64,000 nt of DNA from Hydrogeniiclostridium mannosilyticum (GCF_003268275.1 NZ_QLYR01000001.1:620001-684000), one strand, 5' to 3'; numbered from the stretch's first letter, positions 52,087 through 63,430 are shown. The notes: generated by a model not told the origin, from the sequence alone. Numbers and translations: made by a program.

Positions 52087-52165
52087 AAGTCACGCTCCCC
52101 ACACTTTCAATATTGATGAAAGGCCCCTGCCCACCCGGATGATTTTACACAACACCGGGGCCTTG

Positions 52166-53281
52166 CTATACGACCGCGCCTTTACTAATTAATACCGGAT
52201 AAGACTGGAACCCCATCAGCGACCGTTCGTTTTTAATATCCACATCCTTATCCGCAATTACATAACTCAGCTGGCAGCCCGCGCCGATGGCGCCGTCCTG
52301 CATAATCACGCAGTTGCGCAGCACGGTTCCCCTGCCGACCTTTACGCCCCGGAAAAGCACACAGTTTTCTACTGTTCCGTCCACGACACAACCGTCTGCA
52401 ATGATGGAATTGGACACACTGGCCCCGAGGCCGTAGCGGGCGGGCATATCGTCCCGCACCTTGGTAAACACAGGGCGGTCCTTGGCAAACAGCTGCTCCC
52501 GCACCTCTTGCAGCATTAGGGACATGTTGGCCTCAAAGTAGGATTGCACAGAGCCAATCAACCTCATATAGCCTGTGTACTGGTAGCCGCAGACCTTATA
52601 CTTCGCCAAATTGCGCTGCAGGAGATCCCGCTCAAAATGATACTGGTTGCGGCTGATGCAATCATCCACCAGGCACATCAGCAACTCGCGGCGGATCAGC
52701 AAAAAGCTCATGCCGAAGTCGCATGCGCCGTCTGTCCGCGGCGAAATCAGCATATCCAGAATCCGGCCGTCCGGGCCGACGGTGTATACGGCCGGATCCG
52801 CCATATCCAGTGGAATCCGTCCATGGCGGTAGACGATCGTGATGTCCGCATCATGCTGCAGATGAAACGACAGAACAGACGAAAAATTGATGCTGCACAA
52901 AATATCGCAGTCCGACAGCGCCACAAACTCCTCATTGGAGTTGCGCAGGAAAGAACTGATGGAACTGAGCAGCTCGATGCGGCTGTCCGTATTTGAAGCC
53001 TCACGGCCAAAGGGCGGCAGGATAAACAGCCCCTCGCGCTTGCGCGATAGGTCCCAGGCCTTTCCGGAGCCGAGATGATCCATCAGCGACTGATAATTGC
53101 TCTTCGTAATCACCCCTACCTTATTGATGCCGGAGTTCACCATGTTGGACAGCGGAAAATCGATCAAACGGTAGCGCCCGCCAAATGGGACAGAGCCCAT
53201 CGCGCGTTTTTCCGTTAATTCCCGTATTTTTTCATCGTGTATATTTGAAAAAACAATTCCTAAAATATTATTGCCGCGCAT
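52166..53281 (-). CDS. glgD: GlgD, regulatory paralogue of glucose-1-phosphate adenylyltransferase
   Basis: 371 residues. It shares the GlgC fold: an N-terminal nucleotidyltransferase and C-terminal left-handed beta-helix. But the N-terminus reads [22 protein letters not shown], without the GlgC glycine-rich [11 protein letters not shown] loop, so it is probably inactive. GlgD forms a complex with GlgC in clostridia and bacilli and raises its activity. Its ATG overlaps the glgC stop by one base (TAATG), supporting coupled translation. Confidence 0.92.
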   Translation of the reverse strand: MRGNNILGIVFSNIHDEKIRELTEKRAMGSVPFGGRYRLIDFPLSNMVNSGINKVGVITKSNYQSLMDHLGSGKAWDLSRKREGLFILPPFGREASNTDSRIELLSSISSFLRNSNEEFVALSDCDILCSINFSSVLSFHLQHDADITIVYRHGRIPLDMADPAVYTVGPDGRILDMLISPRTDGACDFGMSFLLIRRELLMCLVDDCISRNQYHFERDLLQRNLAKYKVCGYQYTGYMRLIGSVQSYFEANMSLMLQEVREQLFAKDRPVFTKVRDDMPARYGLGASVSNSIIADGCVVDGTVENCVLFRGVKVGRGTVLRNCVIMQDGAIGAGCQLSYVIADKDVDIKNERSLMGFQSYPVLISKGAVV

Positions 53282-54507
53282 TACCGAGCCTCCCCTTCAT
53301 AATCCTTCCCGGGTTCTGCCATTGCCCGGGGCGGCACCACTGCCCCCGGCAAAACCACCGCGCCGGCGCCAACCACCGCAACTCCCCATTCGTTCTTGTT
53401 TTCAATATCCTCCGGCCGTGCGCCGACAACGGCACCCTTTTGAACAACGGCATCCTCTGCCACAATCGCGTACTGGACCACCGCACCTTCCTCCACACGG
53501 CTGCCGGGCATGAGAATAGAGTCCTTTACCACTGCGCCCGGCGCGACATAAACCCCGGCAAACAACACTGAAAAATCAATCTCACCGTAAACGCTGCAGC
53601 CCTCCGCAACCAAGGAATTTTGCACCCTGGCCCCGGCTGCCACATACTGAGGCGGCATGACTGGATTGCGGGAATAAATCTTCCAGCGCTCTTCACTTAA
53701 ATCTAGCTGAACCTTGGGGTTGAGCAAATCCATGTTGGATTCCCATAGGCTCTCAATGGTACCTACGTCCTTCCAATACCCCTCAAATTCATAGGCATAC
53801 ATCCGCTCGCCCGCATGCAGCATGGCAGGAAGAATGTTCTTGCCGAAATCGTTGTCAGAATCCGGGTCCGCGCCGTCCGCCGTCAAATACGCCTTCAGCT
53901 TTTCCCAATTAAAGATATAGATTCCCATAGACGCTTTATTGGATTTAGGCTGCTTGGGCTTTTCGTCGAACTCATAGATTGCGCCGCCGTCATTGGTGTT
54001 GAGGATTCCGAACCGCGGCGCTTCTTCCCAGGGAACCTCAATGACCGAAATGGTACAATCCGCTCCTTTTTCCTTATGGTAGGCGAGCATTTTGGAATAA
54101 TCCATCTTGTAAATGTGATCCCCCGAGAGAACGATTACATACTCGGGGTGATAGCGCTCAATAAAAGGGATATTCTGAAAAATAGCGTTAGCCGTCCCCT
54201 TGTACCAATCCGACCGCTGGTTGCCCTGAAAAGGGGGCAGCACATGTACTCCCGCGCCGTTCATACTGTCCAGGTCCCAGGGCTGGCCGCTTCCAATATA
54301 CTCGTTGAGCTCCAGCGGCTGATATTGCGTTAAAACACCGACCGTATCAATGCCCGAATTTACACAATTGGACAGAGGGAAATCAATAATCCTGTATTTT
54401 CCTCCATAGGGTACCGCCGGTTTCGCCATGTTTTTTGTCAGTACCCCTAGCCTACTGCCCTGGCCGCCGGCCAGCAGCATTGCCACAATTTCTTGTTTTG
54501 GCAGCAT
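53281..54507 (-). CDS. glgC: Glucose-1-phosphate adenylyltransferase
   Basis: 408 residues from the ATG at 54507, which has AAGGAGG; the longer frame is not real. The catalytic loop is [28 protein letters not shown], recognised as GGQGSRLG near residues 13-20. [31 protein letters not shown], and hexapeptide-repeat blocks follow. It makes ADP-glucose from glucose 1-phosphate and ATP, the committed step in glycogen synthesis. It follows glgB by 59 bases. Confidence 0.95.
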   Translation of the reverse strand: MLPKQEIVAMLLAGGQGSRLGVLTKNMAKPAVPYGGKYRIIDFPLSNCVNSGIDTVGVLTQYQPLELNEYIGSGQPWDLDSMNGAGVHVLPPFQGNQRSDWYKGTANAIFQNIPFIERYHPEYVIVLSGDHIYKMDYSKMLAYHKEKGADCTISVIEVPWEEAPRFGILNTNDGGAIYEFDEKPKQPKSNKASMGIYIFNWEKLKAYLTADGADPDSDNDFGKNILPAMLHAGERMYAYEFEGYWKDVGTIESLWESNMDLLNPKVQLDLSEERWKIYSRNPVMPPQYVAAGARVQNSLVAEGCSVYGEIDFSVLFAGVYVAPGAVVKDSILMPGSRVEEGAVVQYAIVAEDAVVQKGAVVGARPEDIENKNEWGVAVVGAGAVVLPGAVVPPRAMAEPGKDYEGEAR

Positions 54508-54566
54508 AGTAATCCTCCTTGCACGTTCTTTACAAATGAAAACCACGGGCGATAAGCCAAACCGGG

Positions 54567-56576
54567 CTACCGCCCCTGCATATAGGCCCCTTGCGCGCCG
54601 CGGGCAGCACCCTGCCCACGGCCGATTTCAAGCTCTGCCACCGCCGGCTTGGGCTGCGGTTTTTTACGGCGGCAGCGCAGGTAGAACACGCTCAACGGCG
54701 GCAGCGTCAGCTCCACCGATTGTTCAAAGCCGTGCATTCCCAGCGGCTGCGAGCGGATCTGGTTCCCGTTTGTAGCACCGCCGCCGCCAAACTCGGCGCA
54801 GTCCGTTGAAAAAACCTCCTCGTAGATGCCCTCCCAAGGCACCCCGATGCGGTAATGCTCCCGCCGAACCGGGACAAAATTGCAAACGACAATTAATTCC
54901 TTTCCCTTTTTATCCACCCGCCGAAAGGCAATCACGCTCTGGGTGTAATCGTCATTTGAAATCCAACTGAAGCCCTCCCAGCTAAAATCGATCTCCCACA
55001 AGGGCGTATTCTGGCTGTAAAAGGTATTCAGCGCCTTAAAAAATGTCCATTGCCGGTAATGGCTGGGCTCCCGCAGCAGGTCCCAGTCTAGCGCCTTTTC
55101 AAAGTTCCATTCATTAACCTGGCAAAACTCATTGCCCATAAACATCAGCTTTTTGCCGGGATGCGCCATCATATAGGCCGCAAACGCCCGTGCGCCCGCC
55201 AGCTTTTCCTGCCAGCTGCCGGGCATCTTCTGCACCAAGGAGCCCTTCCCGTAAACCACCTCATCGTGCGAGACCGGCAGAATAAAGTTCTCCGAAAATG
55301 CGTAGAAAAAGGAAAAGGTAATATTATCATGATTAAACTTTCGGTAGATGGGGTCCAGAGACATATAGTGCAGCATGTCGTTCATCCACCCCATATTCCA
55401 CTTATAATTAAAGCCCAGGCCGCCGCAGAAGGTCGGCTTGCTTACCATGGGCCACGCCGTGGACTCCTCCGCAATCATCATTACCTCGGGAAAAAGGGCA
55501 AAAACGGTCTCATTGAGCTTTTGCAGAAACGCCACCGCCTCCAGGTTTTCCCGGCCGCCGTCCCTGTTGGGCAGCCACTCCCCATCCTCCCGGCTGTAAT
55601 CCAGGTAGAGCATCGAGGCCACGGCATCCACCCGGATGCCGTCGATATGGTATTTTTCCAGCCAGAAAACAGCGCTGGAAACCAAAAAGCTGACCACCTC
55701 ATTGCGCCCATAATCAAAAACTAGGGTTCCCCAATCCTTGTGCTCCCCCTTGCGTGGGTCGCCGTACTCATAGCAGGGGGTGCCGTCAAACCGGGCCAGT
55801 CCCGCTTCATCCTTGGGAAAATGAGCGGGCACCCAGTCCATAATAACACCGATCCCAGCTGCGTGACAGGCATCCACGAACCGCATAAAGCCCTTGGGCG
55901 TGCCATAACGGGATGTCGGCGCAAAATAGCCTGTCACCTGATAGCCCCAGGAGGCGTCGTAGGGATATTCCGTCAGCGGCATCAGCTCAATGTGCGTATA
56001 GCCCAGCTCCTGGACATAGGGAACCAGCTCCTGAGCCAGCTTTTCATAGGAATAAGGGTTGCCGTCCGGATATCTGCGCCAGGAGCCCGCATGCAGCTCA
56101 TAAATATTCACCGGCTGAGCATAATGGGGCTTTCTCTTTTTGGCGCGCTGCCAGGCCTCATCCTGCCAAACATAGCCGTCCACCTCATAGTAAAGGGAGG
56201 CGTTGCCCGGGCGCGTTTCGTAGTGATAGGCATACGGGTCTGACTTATAGGTTTTTTGCCCGTCCTTTGCCGTCACGCAAAACTTGTACAGGGTAAACTC
56301 CGGCAGCATTTCAGGCAGAAAGCACGTCCACACACCATCGCTGACTTTATGCAGGGGGTGCGCCTCCTCGTTCCAGGCGTTAAAATCCCCCACCAATGAG
56401 ACCGCCAGCGCGTTTGGCGCCCACACCCTGCAGGACATGGCGCCCTCCTCGCCTGAATAAGCGCGCAGCCCGAGGTATTCATAGGCCTTCGCATTCGTCC
56501 CCTGGTGAAATAGGTATAGCGGGACGCTCCCTTGTTCACACATATCCAGTCTTTTCTGTTCACCATTTACCGCCAC
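54567..56576 (-). CDS. glgB: 1,4-alpha-glucan branching enzyme
   Basis: 669 residues from the GTG at 56576, chosen for the AGGGAG box; upstream ATGs at 56594 and 56606 lack one. The CBM48 domain (about 30-130) includes [21 protein letters not shown]. The GH13 catalytic domain has [23 protein letters not shown], nucleophile Asp in [13 protein letters not shown], Glu in [10 protein letters not shown], and Asp in [13 protein letters not shown]. It makes alpha-1,6 branches in glycogen. It leads the glg operon. The C-terminal 20 residues are a positive, glutamine-rich tail. Confidence 0.93.
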   Translation of the reverse strand: MAVNGEQKRLDMCEQGSVPLYLFHQGTNAKAYEYLGLRAYSGEEGAMSCRVWAPNALAVSLVGDFNAWNEEAHPLHKVSDGVWTCFLPEMLPEFTLYKFCVTAKDGQKTYKSDPYAYHYETRPGNASLYYEVDGYVWQDEAWQRAKKRKPHYAQPVNIYELHAGSWRRYPDGNPYSYEKLAQELVPYVQELGYTHIELMPLTEYPYDASWGYQVTGYFAPTSRYGTPKGFMRFVDACHAAGIGVIMDWVPAHFPKDEAGLARFDGTPCYEYGDPRKGEHKDWGTLVFDYGRNEVVSFLVSSAVFWLEKYHIDGIRVDAVASMLYLDYSREDGEWLPNRDGGRENLEAVAFLQKLNETVFALFPEVMMIAEESTAWPMVSKPTFCGGLGFNYKWNMGWMNDMLHYMSLDPIYRKFNHDNITFSFFYAFSENFILPVSHDEVVYGKGSLVQKMPGSWQEKLAGARAFAAYMMAHPGKKLMFMGNEFCQVNEWNFEKALDWDLLREPSHYRQWTFFKALNTFYSQNTPLWEIDFSWEGFSWISNDDYTQSVIAFRRVDKKGKELIVVCNFVPVRREHYRIGVPWEGIYEEVFSTDCAEFGGGGATNGNQIRSQPLGMHGFEQSVELTLPPLSVFYLRCRRKKPQPKPAVAELEIGRGQGAARGAQGAYMQGR

Positions 56577-56637
56577 AAGAAGCGCTCCCTTCATGCTAAA
56601 AACCATTCATACGGACAGCTGTTACCATTATGACTTA

Positions 56638-56665
56638 ATCATATCATAATTGAAAAGAATATCAA
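56638..56665 (-). promoter_or_regulatory. Candidate promoter of the glg operon
   Basis: TTGATA (56660-56665) and TATGAT (56638-56643) on the minus strand, 16-base spacer, about 60 bases before the glgB start. The rest of the 56607-56896 interval is AT-rich and holds no gene. Confidence 0.5.
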
Positions 56666-56900
56666 TACTTTTATAGCTTTCTCTTAAAAATAAATCCATG
56701 TTAACGAATTTTATTATATTATTTGTTGCAAATTTAACAAACGCAGATCCGTAATAAAAAATTCTCCTCCCGGAGGAGTGCCGGCGGACAAAGCCTATCC
56801 AGCCGCGCTTAAAATCATAACAGCTGTCTTTTGTCGATTCCAAGACAAACACGCTTCCAGTTTAATTTTTTCTCCTTCATTTGCAGATGCGGCGGAGAAA

Positions 56901-56924
56901 GGGGGAGCCCACAAAGGCTCCCCC
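56901..56924 (-). terminator. Hairpin after the orphan glycosidase gene
   Basis: GGGGGAGCC and GGCTCCCCC with a 6-base loop, seven bases after the stop at 56931. The T tail on the minus strand is short (TTTC). Confidence 0.65.
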
Positions 56925-56930
56925 TGCATT

Positions 56931-59573
56931 TTATACCGATTGATTTTTTTCTTCCGTTACTTGAACCGGGCCCAACAAGCCGGAGGGCTCAAAGGCCAGG
57001 AAGCGTGAGAACATATCCCTTTGCTGCCAGCCCAGATGGTTGGTAACCTCTATACAGAGCTTATTTTCCCCTTCCACGAGGGCGTCCGTCACCTCCAAGC
57101 GGTAGGGTGGAACCAATTTTGTGCCAACTGTCCTACCATTCAAAGTAACGGCGGCTGTTTCGCCTACCGCACCCAAATTCAGGAAATAGCGTGCCGCGGG
57201 GGCCACTGCTGGGAATGTAAAGACGGTTTCATAGCGGAAATGCCCCGAAAAACGCGGCAGCCGCCCCTTTCCGCTCATATTTTCAAGTGTTTCCAGCTGC
57301 GCATAAGGGGTAAACGCCGGGTACTCCTCTTCAGTGGACAGCGACACCTGCCACGGGCCATTTACAGCTGTAGCCGGCGCCATGCGCGGCATAACAGGCG
57401 GCAGATCCCACCCCCTGGCTGTTTCTGGAATCTCCAGCTCGCCGGCATCGCCGAAAATCAGCAGCAGCGAATGATAGGGCGGCAGACGCAGCATGATCTT
57501 ACTGCCGGCAGCCGTCTGCTTATGCAAATAATTATCCATCGCATCATATGCCAGGTAGTCCCCTCCGGAAAAGGCCTTACAGGAAAAGGACACCATGGCA
57601 TCGTGGTTGACATCTTCATTGAACAGCATATAATAATCCAAGCCGTTTCGGACGTAATGGTAAACCCGGAGGTACAAATTTGCCGGATGAATCTGTACAT
57701 CGTCCATCGCGCGGTTCCGCAGCCAGGCGGGCAGGCTGTCCAATGAAATGGTCTGGAGCGTGGGAGAAGGGGCCAGTAATTGTGAGGCACGTTCCCCTGC
57801 CGGCGTAAAGGCCGGGAACTGGTTGATAAAGAGGACCGACACCCCCCGCGCGCTCAGTTCATTTAGTTTTTTCAGCAACGAACCGGGCAGGCACTCCGCG
57901 TAAGGGATGACCAGGCAGGGGAATTTTTCCTGCTCCAGGCAAAGCTGGCCTTTTTCCACACGCGCCCGCTCCAAATAGTCCGAGGGAATAAAGTCATAGT
58001 CAAGCTGGGCATCATACAGCCTTTTGGCAACCTTCTGCATCGGCATGTAGTCCGCGCCGGACCACTCCGCCTCAGCCTGGTATAAAATAGCGGCCGAGGC
58101 CTTATGGACGCCGCCTGAAAGCAGGTGGCACATCCGGTTCATGTACTCCATCAGGCGCCTGAAGTCGCGGTACTGCGGATTATGCCCGCGGCCATAAAAA
58201 TACGGCGGGCAATCGGGATCTGGGAATTTAGGCGAGAACGCATGCGGAACGAAGAAATTAATACCCCGCACCAGCATGTGGTCCGTCAGCCATTTCATGG
58301 TTTTAAGGCCCTCGGCCCAGCCGTAAGCGCCGTAAATCTCGCACATGGCGCGCCCTTGCTTCAGGCCCTGCAAATGCGCATGCGAGGCCCCCAATTTCGC
58401 CAGCGTATAATGGAAAAACTCCGGGTCCGCAATCTGGTAGCCTACACTGGCGGCATTGATGTACTCTGCGAGGCCGGGAATAATCTGATGCAGAACCACG
58501 TCGATTCCCGCCATATCCTGGCCCTCCAAAGTGCGGAAGAAATGCCCTGTGCTGCAGCCTGTTTTGGTGTGCGCGTTCATATCCTCCACCACGTGCCCAA
58601 TATACAGCACGCCGTGCGCGCGGCACCAATCGCCGAGCTTCTCGGAAAAATTCCGCTGGTACAGGCGGGTGATAACATTCATATAGGCCAGCCGGAATTT
58701 GGCCGTCAGCCGCGGCCCCAGGTCAAACCACAGAGCGGGGACAAGCGGAAGCGCCGGCTCGCCGAGTTCTTCTTCCAGCGCGGCAAAAAGCTCATCCCGC
58801 CAGGGGTAGGCATAATACCGGTTGCCAAGGGACGGCATCGCGTCCTCCGGGTCATTGTTGCCAAAGCAGGGCTCATCTGAAAAGAAGCCCGCAAAGGTAC
58901 CGCCGAAATATTGCCGGTAATGCGCATAGTGCGACTCGTAAACCGCTTCCACCAGGGCATCCATCGACTCGCTGGAAAGCGGGTCGCAGTACAGGCTGCG
59001 CCACTCGGGCATCCCGCTGCGGGTCTGGAGCAGGAACACAACCCGCCAGCAGCCCTCCGGCAAGTCAAAATAAACCATACCGTCGGAAAGGCCCCCGGTA
59101 ATATCCAGCACACGGCCGGTCAGCTTTTCCCCGTTCGGAATCCTTTCGCAGGCAAGCACGGCAATAATCCGGTCTTCTCCCCTGCAGCGCCCTTCCGCAA
59201 GCACAGCTCCGTCCTTTAAAGGGCCCATGATATCCACATGCTGCTCACGAATTTCCCAACGCCGGAGCGCCGGGTCCTTATGGGCCAATATGCCGTTGGC
59301 ATAGCCAGTGGGAAAATGCTTGTCGTCCAGCAGCCACACCTTCATCTGCCGCTGCTCGCATTCACGAAGGATCAGATCCATATCCTCCCACCACGAAGGG
59401 CCGCAGAAGCCCTCATGCGGGCGGGACTCCACACATACGGCCCGGATACCGCTCTGATAAATTTTTTCAATTTCCTCTTGAAGAATGCCGTCCTCTTCAC
59501 CATGCTGCCAGAAAAAAGGCGCGATATAATTTTCGCCGGCCCCATTCAATGCTTCCTGCAATCTAGGGTCCAT
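56931..59573 (-). CDS. Large glycoside-hydrolase-like protein (GH106-like) with jelly-roll domain
   Basis: 880 residues from the ATG at 59573, preceded by AAAGGAG. The N-terminus has ENYIAPFFWQHGEEDG, RAVCVESRPHEGF, and VWLLDDKHFPTGYANG. FFSDEPCFGNND holds a likely acidic active-site strand, and GHVVEDMNAH follows. A C-terminal jelly roll (GPWQVSLSTEEEYPAFTPYAQLE, then YFLNLGAVGETAAVTLNGRTVGTKLVPPY) is a galactose-binding-like or beta-sandwich domain found in GH2/GH106 relatives. No signal peptide. It pairs with the GH78-like gene next upstream, so a rhamnoside or other plant glycan is likely; the reaction is unproved. Confidence 0.7.
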   Translation of the reverse strand: MDPRLQEALNGAGENYIAPFFWQHGEEDGILQEEIEKIYQSGIRAVCVESRPHEGFCGPSWWEDMDLILRECEQRQMKVWLLDDKHFPTGYANGILAHKDPALRRWEIREQHVDIMGPLKDGAVLAEGRCRGEDRIIAVLACERIPNGEKLTGRVLDITGGLSDGMVYFDLPEGCWRVVFLLQTRSGMPEWRSLYCDPLSSESMDALVEAVYESHYAHYRQYFGGTFAGFFSDEPCFGNNDPEDAMPSLGNRYYAYPWRDELFAALEEELGEPALPLVPALWFDLGPRLTAKFRLAYMNVITRLYQRNFSEKLGDWCRAHGVLYIGHVVEDMNAHTKTGCSTGHFFRTLEGQDMAGIDVVLHQIIPGLAEYINAASVGYQIADPEFFHYTLAKLGASHAHLQGLKQGRAMCEIYGAYGWAEGLKTMKWLTDHMLVRGINFFVPHAFSPKFPDPDCPPYFYGRGHNPQYRDFRRLMEYMNRMCHLLSGGVHKASAAILYQAEAEWSGADYMPMQKVAKRLYDAQLDYDFIPSDYLERARVEKGQLCLEQEKFPCLVIPYAECLPGSLLKKLNELSARGVSVLFINQFPAFTPAGERASQLLAPSPTLQTISLDSLPAWLRNRAMDDVQIHPANLYLRVYHYVRNGLDYYMLFNEDVNHDAMVSFSCKAFSGGDYLAYDAMDNYLHKQTAAGSKIMLRLPPYHSLLLIFGDAGELEIPETARGWDLPPVMPRMAPATAVNGPWQVSLSTEEEYPAFTPYAQLETLENMSGKGRLPRFSGHFRYETVFTFPAVAPAARYFLNLGAVGETAAVTLNGRTVGTKLVPPYRLEVTDALVEGENKLCIEVTNHLGWQQRDMFSRFLAFEPSGLLGPVQVTEEKNQSV

Positions 59574-59716
59574 TTTTCCATCTCCTTTACTCTCAGGTTT
59601 TATAGCGCTCACCCGCTTTGAAATCCACGCCCGGCCGCATACAGCCGGCATTGCCATTAAATGAATGCTGAGGCGCATCGGGCCCTGGAACCATGCATAT
59701 TAAAGCTAAAAAGGCC

Positions 59717-61741
59717 TCAGCCCAGGGAAACCGTCTGCCCCGGCGGAACAGCCACCACCTGCCCCTTCCATTCCAAGGCGCCCTCAAACGGCGTATGGTT
59801 TACAACCTCCGCCTTTTCTCCATCGCAGAATACGTCAATTGTACCGCCCGGGGTGGGGACGCTTCCCCGAATATACGCGAGACCCGCGAGGTGAGGCGAT
59901 ACCGTAAATTTTTCATAACCCGGGGCCTCCGGCCGCACACCCAGAAAGTACTTGCCCGCCAGCAAAATCGGCCCGGCTCCCCATGCGTGGCACAGGCTCT
60001 TGCCAAAGGGACGGCCATACATCGCATAATGCTGCGCGCCCTGCTCGGCGGCGTCATAGGCCTCCCAGAACGAGGTCGCTCCCAGCCGCAGCATGCCGCC
60101 CCAGTATTCCCGCAGGAAGCCCATCACATCCTCATAGCAGCCTGCATCGCAAAGTGCCGCCAGCTCATAAAAGCGCATGTAGGGCGTTGTAATGGGCAGA
60201 ACCGTCTCGTTCAGCAGCGCGTTCTGAATGACCGCCGCCTTCTGCTCCTCCGAAAGGTAGCCAAAGGAGAGCGCAAACATATTCGCATATTTGGTCACCA
60301 CTGCATCCGATGCGGCTGCCGGGCCATGGGTAAAGCAGTTATACCGTGCGCTCCAGAAGATCTCAAAGCAGTTTTTCAGACATTTCTGCCAAAGGCTATG
60401 ATAGAACGCGCGCCCGTTCTCGTCGCCGCAGAGCCCGGCAATCAGCGCCATTACCTCCAGCGAACGCGCAAACAGAATCTGAATCAGGCTGACGTCGCCC
60501 TTATTGTTGATGGGGGCCCAATCCACGAATACCCAATCCTCCGGACGGGCGTTCATAAAGCCGCGCTCGTCGGTTGTCTCCAGGCAAAAGTCCATCAGCG
60601 TGCGGGCATTCCGGTAAACCTCGCGCAGAAAGGCGGCATCGCCCGTATACAGGTAATAATCATACAGGCTGATGAACCAGTAGCAGGTATAATCCTGAAT
60701 GGTATTATGATGCTGGTGAACAGGGTCCTTGCCGCGCAAGGCACGCATAGTGCGTTTGCAGAGCTCGGAGTCAAAGAAGCTGTAATAGTTGAGCAGGTAG
60801 CTTTGGCAGGCATCTCCGCCCCATACCCAGCGGTCGCGTTTAATACCGTCAAAGAAAAATTCACGGGAATTCAGATGCAGCGTATAGACCGCCGTGTCAT
60901 AAATCCGGTTGAGCAGATCGTCGCTGCACTCAAAGCTGCCCTTATTCTCAATGGGCAGATATTCGTATAAGGCCGTTAAACCGCCGGCACTGAGGCCGCC
61001 CTCCGGGGCCAGGAACACAAAGCGAAACGCGCGCGGCAGGGTGGTTTCAAAACAGTCCTCTGTGACCTTCACATCCTCACGGACCTCACATTCCGCATAA
61101 TTCAGCGCTTCTTCGCGGGATTCACCATAGCTGATATGTAAAATACCCTCGCCCTTAAAGCCCTCGCCTTTTAAGGAAGCCATCATCTCCTTGCCAAAAT
61201 CGAACAGAACGCCCTGACCTATCTTTTCGACGGAGACAGGCTGCAAGGGCTGCATTTCCAGCCGGAAATCCGACGGGGGACATGAGGGGCTGGTAAAATT
61301 CCAGCTTCCTGCCGGGAGCCAGCGGCTGTCTACATTGCTGGCCTCCCAAGCGCCATTGGTTTGAAGGCCGTCCGCATCGATGTACAGCGCCGGAAGCTCA
61401 TGCGGGTTGAAAACCGTGATGCACAGATCGTGGCTGCCGGGCTCCAACCGAACGCCGTCTTGATAATCATAGCAATAGCGGCCGCCGCCGTCTACCTCAA
61501 CCGCAACCTCCCCAGTCGCATGCACTTGAAACACCACCGGCTTTTCCAAATGAAAACGGCGGCGAAACTTAATATTTGGGAAAAAAGTATCCATATGCCA
61601 GCAGGGTGTAATCTGCATACCGCGTTCATAGCGCCTGGAATGAACGCGCAAAAGCAGCATCATCTCAAAATCACCCGGATACCAAATCCACTGGGCCTTT
61701 CCGGCCTGAGGGTTCAGTGCTGATTCCAACATAAGCTTCAA
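59717..61741 (-). CDS. Alpha-L-rhamnosidase-like (GH78-like) glycosidase
   Basis: 674 residues, no signal peptide. It opens with a beta-sandwich that includes AQWIWYPGDFEMMLLLR, then a second one. The (alpha/alpha)6 barrel begins near 270 with SDDLLNRIYDTAVYTLHLN, and FFFDGIKRDRWVWGGDACQSY, known for GH78-type enzymes (DGIKRDRxxWxGD). Later ATSFWEAYD and SLCHAWGAGP are also family blocks. The C-terminal small beta domain is RGSVPTPGGTIDVF. It likely hydrolyses alpha-L-rhamnosides from plant or wall glycans in the cytosol. It is 144 bases upstream of the GH106-like gene. Confidence 0.8.
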   Translation of the reverse strand: MKLMLESALNPQAGKAQWIWYPGDFEMMLLLRVHSRRYERGMQITPCWHMDTFFPNIKFRRRFHLEKPVVFQVHATGEVAVEVDGGGRYCYDYQDGVRLEPGSHDLCITVFNPHELPALYIDADGLQTNGAWEASNVDSRWLPAGSWNFTSPSCPPSDFRLEMQPLQPVSVEKIGQGVLFDFGKEMMASLKGEGFKGEGILHISYGESREEALNYAECEVREDVKVTEDCFETTLPRAFRFVFLAPEGGLSAGGLTALYEYLPIENKGSFECSDDLLNRIYDTAVYTLHLNSREFFFDGIKRDRWVWGGDACQSYLLNYYSFFDSELCKRTMRALRGKDPVHQHHNTIQDYTCYWFISLYDYYLYTGDAAFLREVYRNARTLMDFCLETTDERGFMNARPEDWVFVDWAPINNKGDVSLIQILFARSLEVMALIAGLCGDENGRAFYHSLWQKCLKNCFEIFWSARYNCFTHGPAAASDAVVTKYANMFALSFGYLSEEQKAAVIQNALLNETVLPITTPYMRFYELAALCDAGCYEDVMGFLREYWGGMLRLGATSFWEAYDAAEQGAQHYAMYGRPFGKSLCHAWGAGPILLAGKYFLGVRPEAPGYEKFTVSPHLAGLAYIRGSVPTPGGTIDVFCDGEKAEVVNHTPFEGALEWKGQVVAVPPGQTVSLG

Positions 61742-61892
61742 CCTTTCTCAAAAAAATATTATCACAATTTATAAAAACGATTTTACGCCCCTATTGTACC
61801 TGATTTTTAAAGAAATAGCCACTGCTTTTTATAAAAATATTGTGTAAAAACAGTGAATTATTTTATTTTCCCCGGGGAGGATGAAAACAGGA

Positions 61893-61921
61893 TTGAATCC
61901 TTTCCCCTCCTGTGATAAAGT
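61893..61921 (+). promoter_or_regulatory. Candidate promoter of the arabinofuranosidase gene
   Basis: TTGAAT (61893-61898) and TAAAGT (61916-61921) with a 17-base spacer, 43 bases before the ATG, in a 222-base divergent interval. Confidence 0.45.
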
Positions 61922-61963
61922 AAAACCAGCAAATAAAGGCTAAAACAGTTGGGAGGTTTTGTA

Positions 61964-63430
61964 ATGAACCATTTATCTATTAACCTGCGCAATCGAAAAA
62001 ACACCATCAGCCGCAACCTGTACGGCCAATTCTCCGAGCACCTGGGCCGCGGGATCTACGGAGGAATTTATGTAGGGGAGGATTCGGACATCTCCCATAT
62101 CAACGGCATGCGCCAGGATGTAGTTGAGGCCCTGAAAAAAATTAAGGTGCCCGTTTTGCGCTGGCCGGGCGGCTGCTTTGCCGATGAATACCACTGGAAG
62201 GACGGCATTGGCCCGCGTGAAAGCCGAAAGAAAATGGTCAATACCCACTGGGGAGGCCTGGTAGAGGACAACAGCTTCGGCACCCATGAATTTATGGAGC
62301 TCTGCCGGCAGCTTGGCTGCGAGCCCTATGTAAATGGGAACCTCGGCAGTGGAACCGTTCAGGAAATGAGCGAATGGATGGAATACATGACCTTTGACGG
62401 CATCTCCCCCATGGCCGAGCTGCGCGCCCAAAACGGCCACCCACAGCCCTGGCGCGTTCACTACTTCGGCGTGGGTAATGAAAACTGGGGCTGCGGCGGC
62501 AGTATGCGCCCCGAGTATTATGCTGACGAATACCGCCGTTACCAGACCTATGTGCGCAACTACGGCGATAATAGAGTATTCCGCATAGCCTGCGGCCCAA
62601 ATGCGGACGATTATAACTGGACGCAGAAGCTGATGGAAATTGCCGGCCCCTACATGGACGGCCTGACGCTCCACTACTACACACAGCCTGGGAAAAACCG
62701 CAGCGCGACTGATTTTGACGAAAATGATTATTATGTTGTCCTAAAAAATGCGCTGCGGATGGAAGAGCTGGTTTCCAGCCACCTGCAAATCATGCACCGA
62801 TACGACCCCGCGCACAACGTCGCGCTGCTCGTTGACGAGTGGGGCACCTGGTACGATGTGGAGCCGGGAACTAACCCCGGGTTTCTCTACCAACAAAATA
62901 CCATGCGGGATGCCATTGCCGCCGCCGCAACGCTCAATATCTTCAACCAATACAGCAGCCGCGTCAAAATGGCAAACATCGCCCAAATGGTCAACGTGCT
63001 GCAGTCCATGATTTTGACCGAGGGGGCCAAAATGGTGCTTACCCCAACCTACCACGTCTTCGACCTGTTCAGTGTTCACCAAGAAGCCACACTGGTCGGC
63101 AGCTGGCTGGAAGCAGGGGAAACCGGCCCGGCCGGCTGCCGGGTCCCCCTGCTGAGCCAGTCCGCCTCTGTGGATGGCGACGGCGTTCTGCACATTACCC
63201 TGGTCAACCTCTCTGCCTCCAGCTCCTGCTCCATACGCACCACACTGGAAGGTATGGAGGAAATCGGCACCGTTTCGGCGCAGGTATTATCCGGTGCAAT
63301 TCAGGGTAAAAATGACTTTGAAGCCCCCCAGCGCATTCAGCCGGCGCCGCTGAAAAACGTTGATATTGGCAGGGATTGCTTCGACCTGGAGCTCCCCGCC
63401 TGCAGCGTTGCCGCTATAGCCGTCCGCTGA
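61964..63430 (+). CDS. abfA: Alpha-N-arabinofuranosidase (GH51)
   Basis: 488 residues from the ATG at 61964, with GGGAGG upstream. It has the GH51 opening [20 protein letters not shown], and [23 protein letters not shown]. The acid/base Glu lies in [13 protein letters not shown] near 175, and the nucleophile Glu in [12 protein letters not shown] near 290. [14 protein letters not shown] and the C-terminal jelly roll with VNLSASSSC follow. It removes alpha-L-arabinofuranose from arabinan or arabinoxylan oligosaccharides in the cytosol (no signal peptide). It is divergent from the GH78-like gene, so the three glycosidases probably act on a common plant substrate. Confidence 0.95.
   Translation: MNHLSINLRNRKNTISRNLYGQFSEHLGRGIYGGIYVGEDSDISHINGMRQDVVEALKKIKVPVLRWPGGCFADEYHWKDGIGPRESRKKMVNTHWGGLVEDNSFGTHEFMELCRQLGCEPYVNGNLGSGTVQEMSEWMEYMTFDGISPMAELRAQNGHPQPWRVHYFGVGNENWGCGGSMRPEYYADEYRRYQTYVRNYGDNRVFRIACGPNADDYNWTQKLMEIAGPYMDGLTLHYYTQPGKNRSATDFDENDYYVVLKNALRMEELVSSHLQIMHRYDPAHNVALLVDEWGTWYDVEPGTNPGFLYQQNTMRDAIAAAATLNIFNQYSSRVKMANIAQMVNVLQSMILTEGAKMVLTPTYHVFDLFSVHQEATLVGSWLEAGETGPAGCRVPLLSQSASVDGDGVLHITLVNLSASSSCSIRTTLEGMEEIGTVSAQVLSGAIQGKNDFEAPQRIQPAPLKNVDIGRDCFDLELPACSVAAIAVR

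Noticed and set aside
59693-60970. 425-codon plus-strand ORF opposite the GH78-like gene
   Set aside because: Antisense shadow of a clear glycosidase frame, with no family resemblance.
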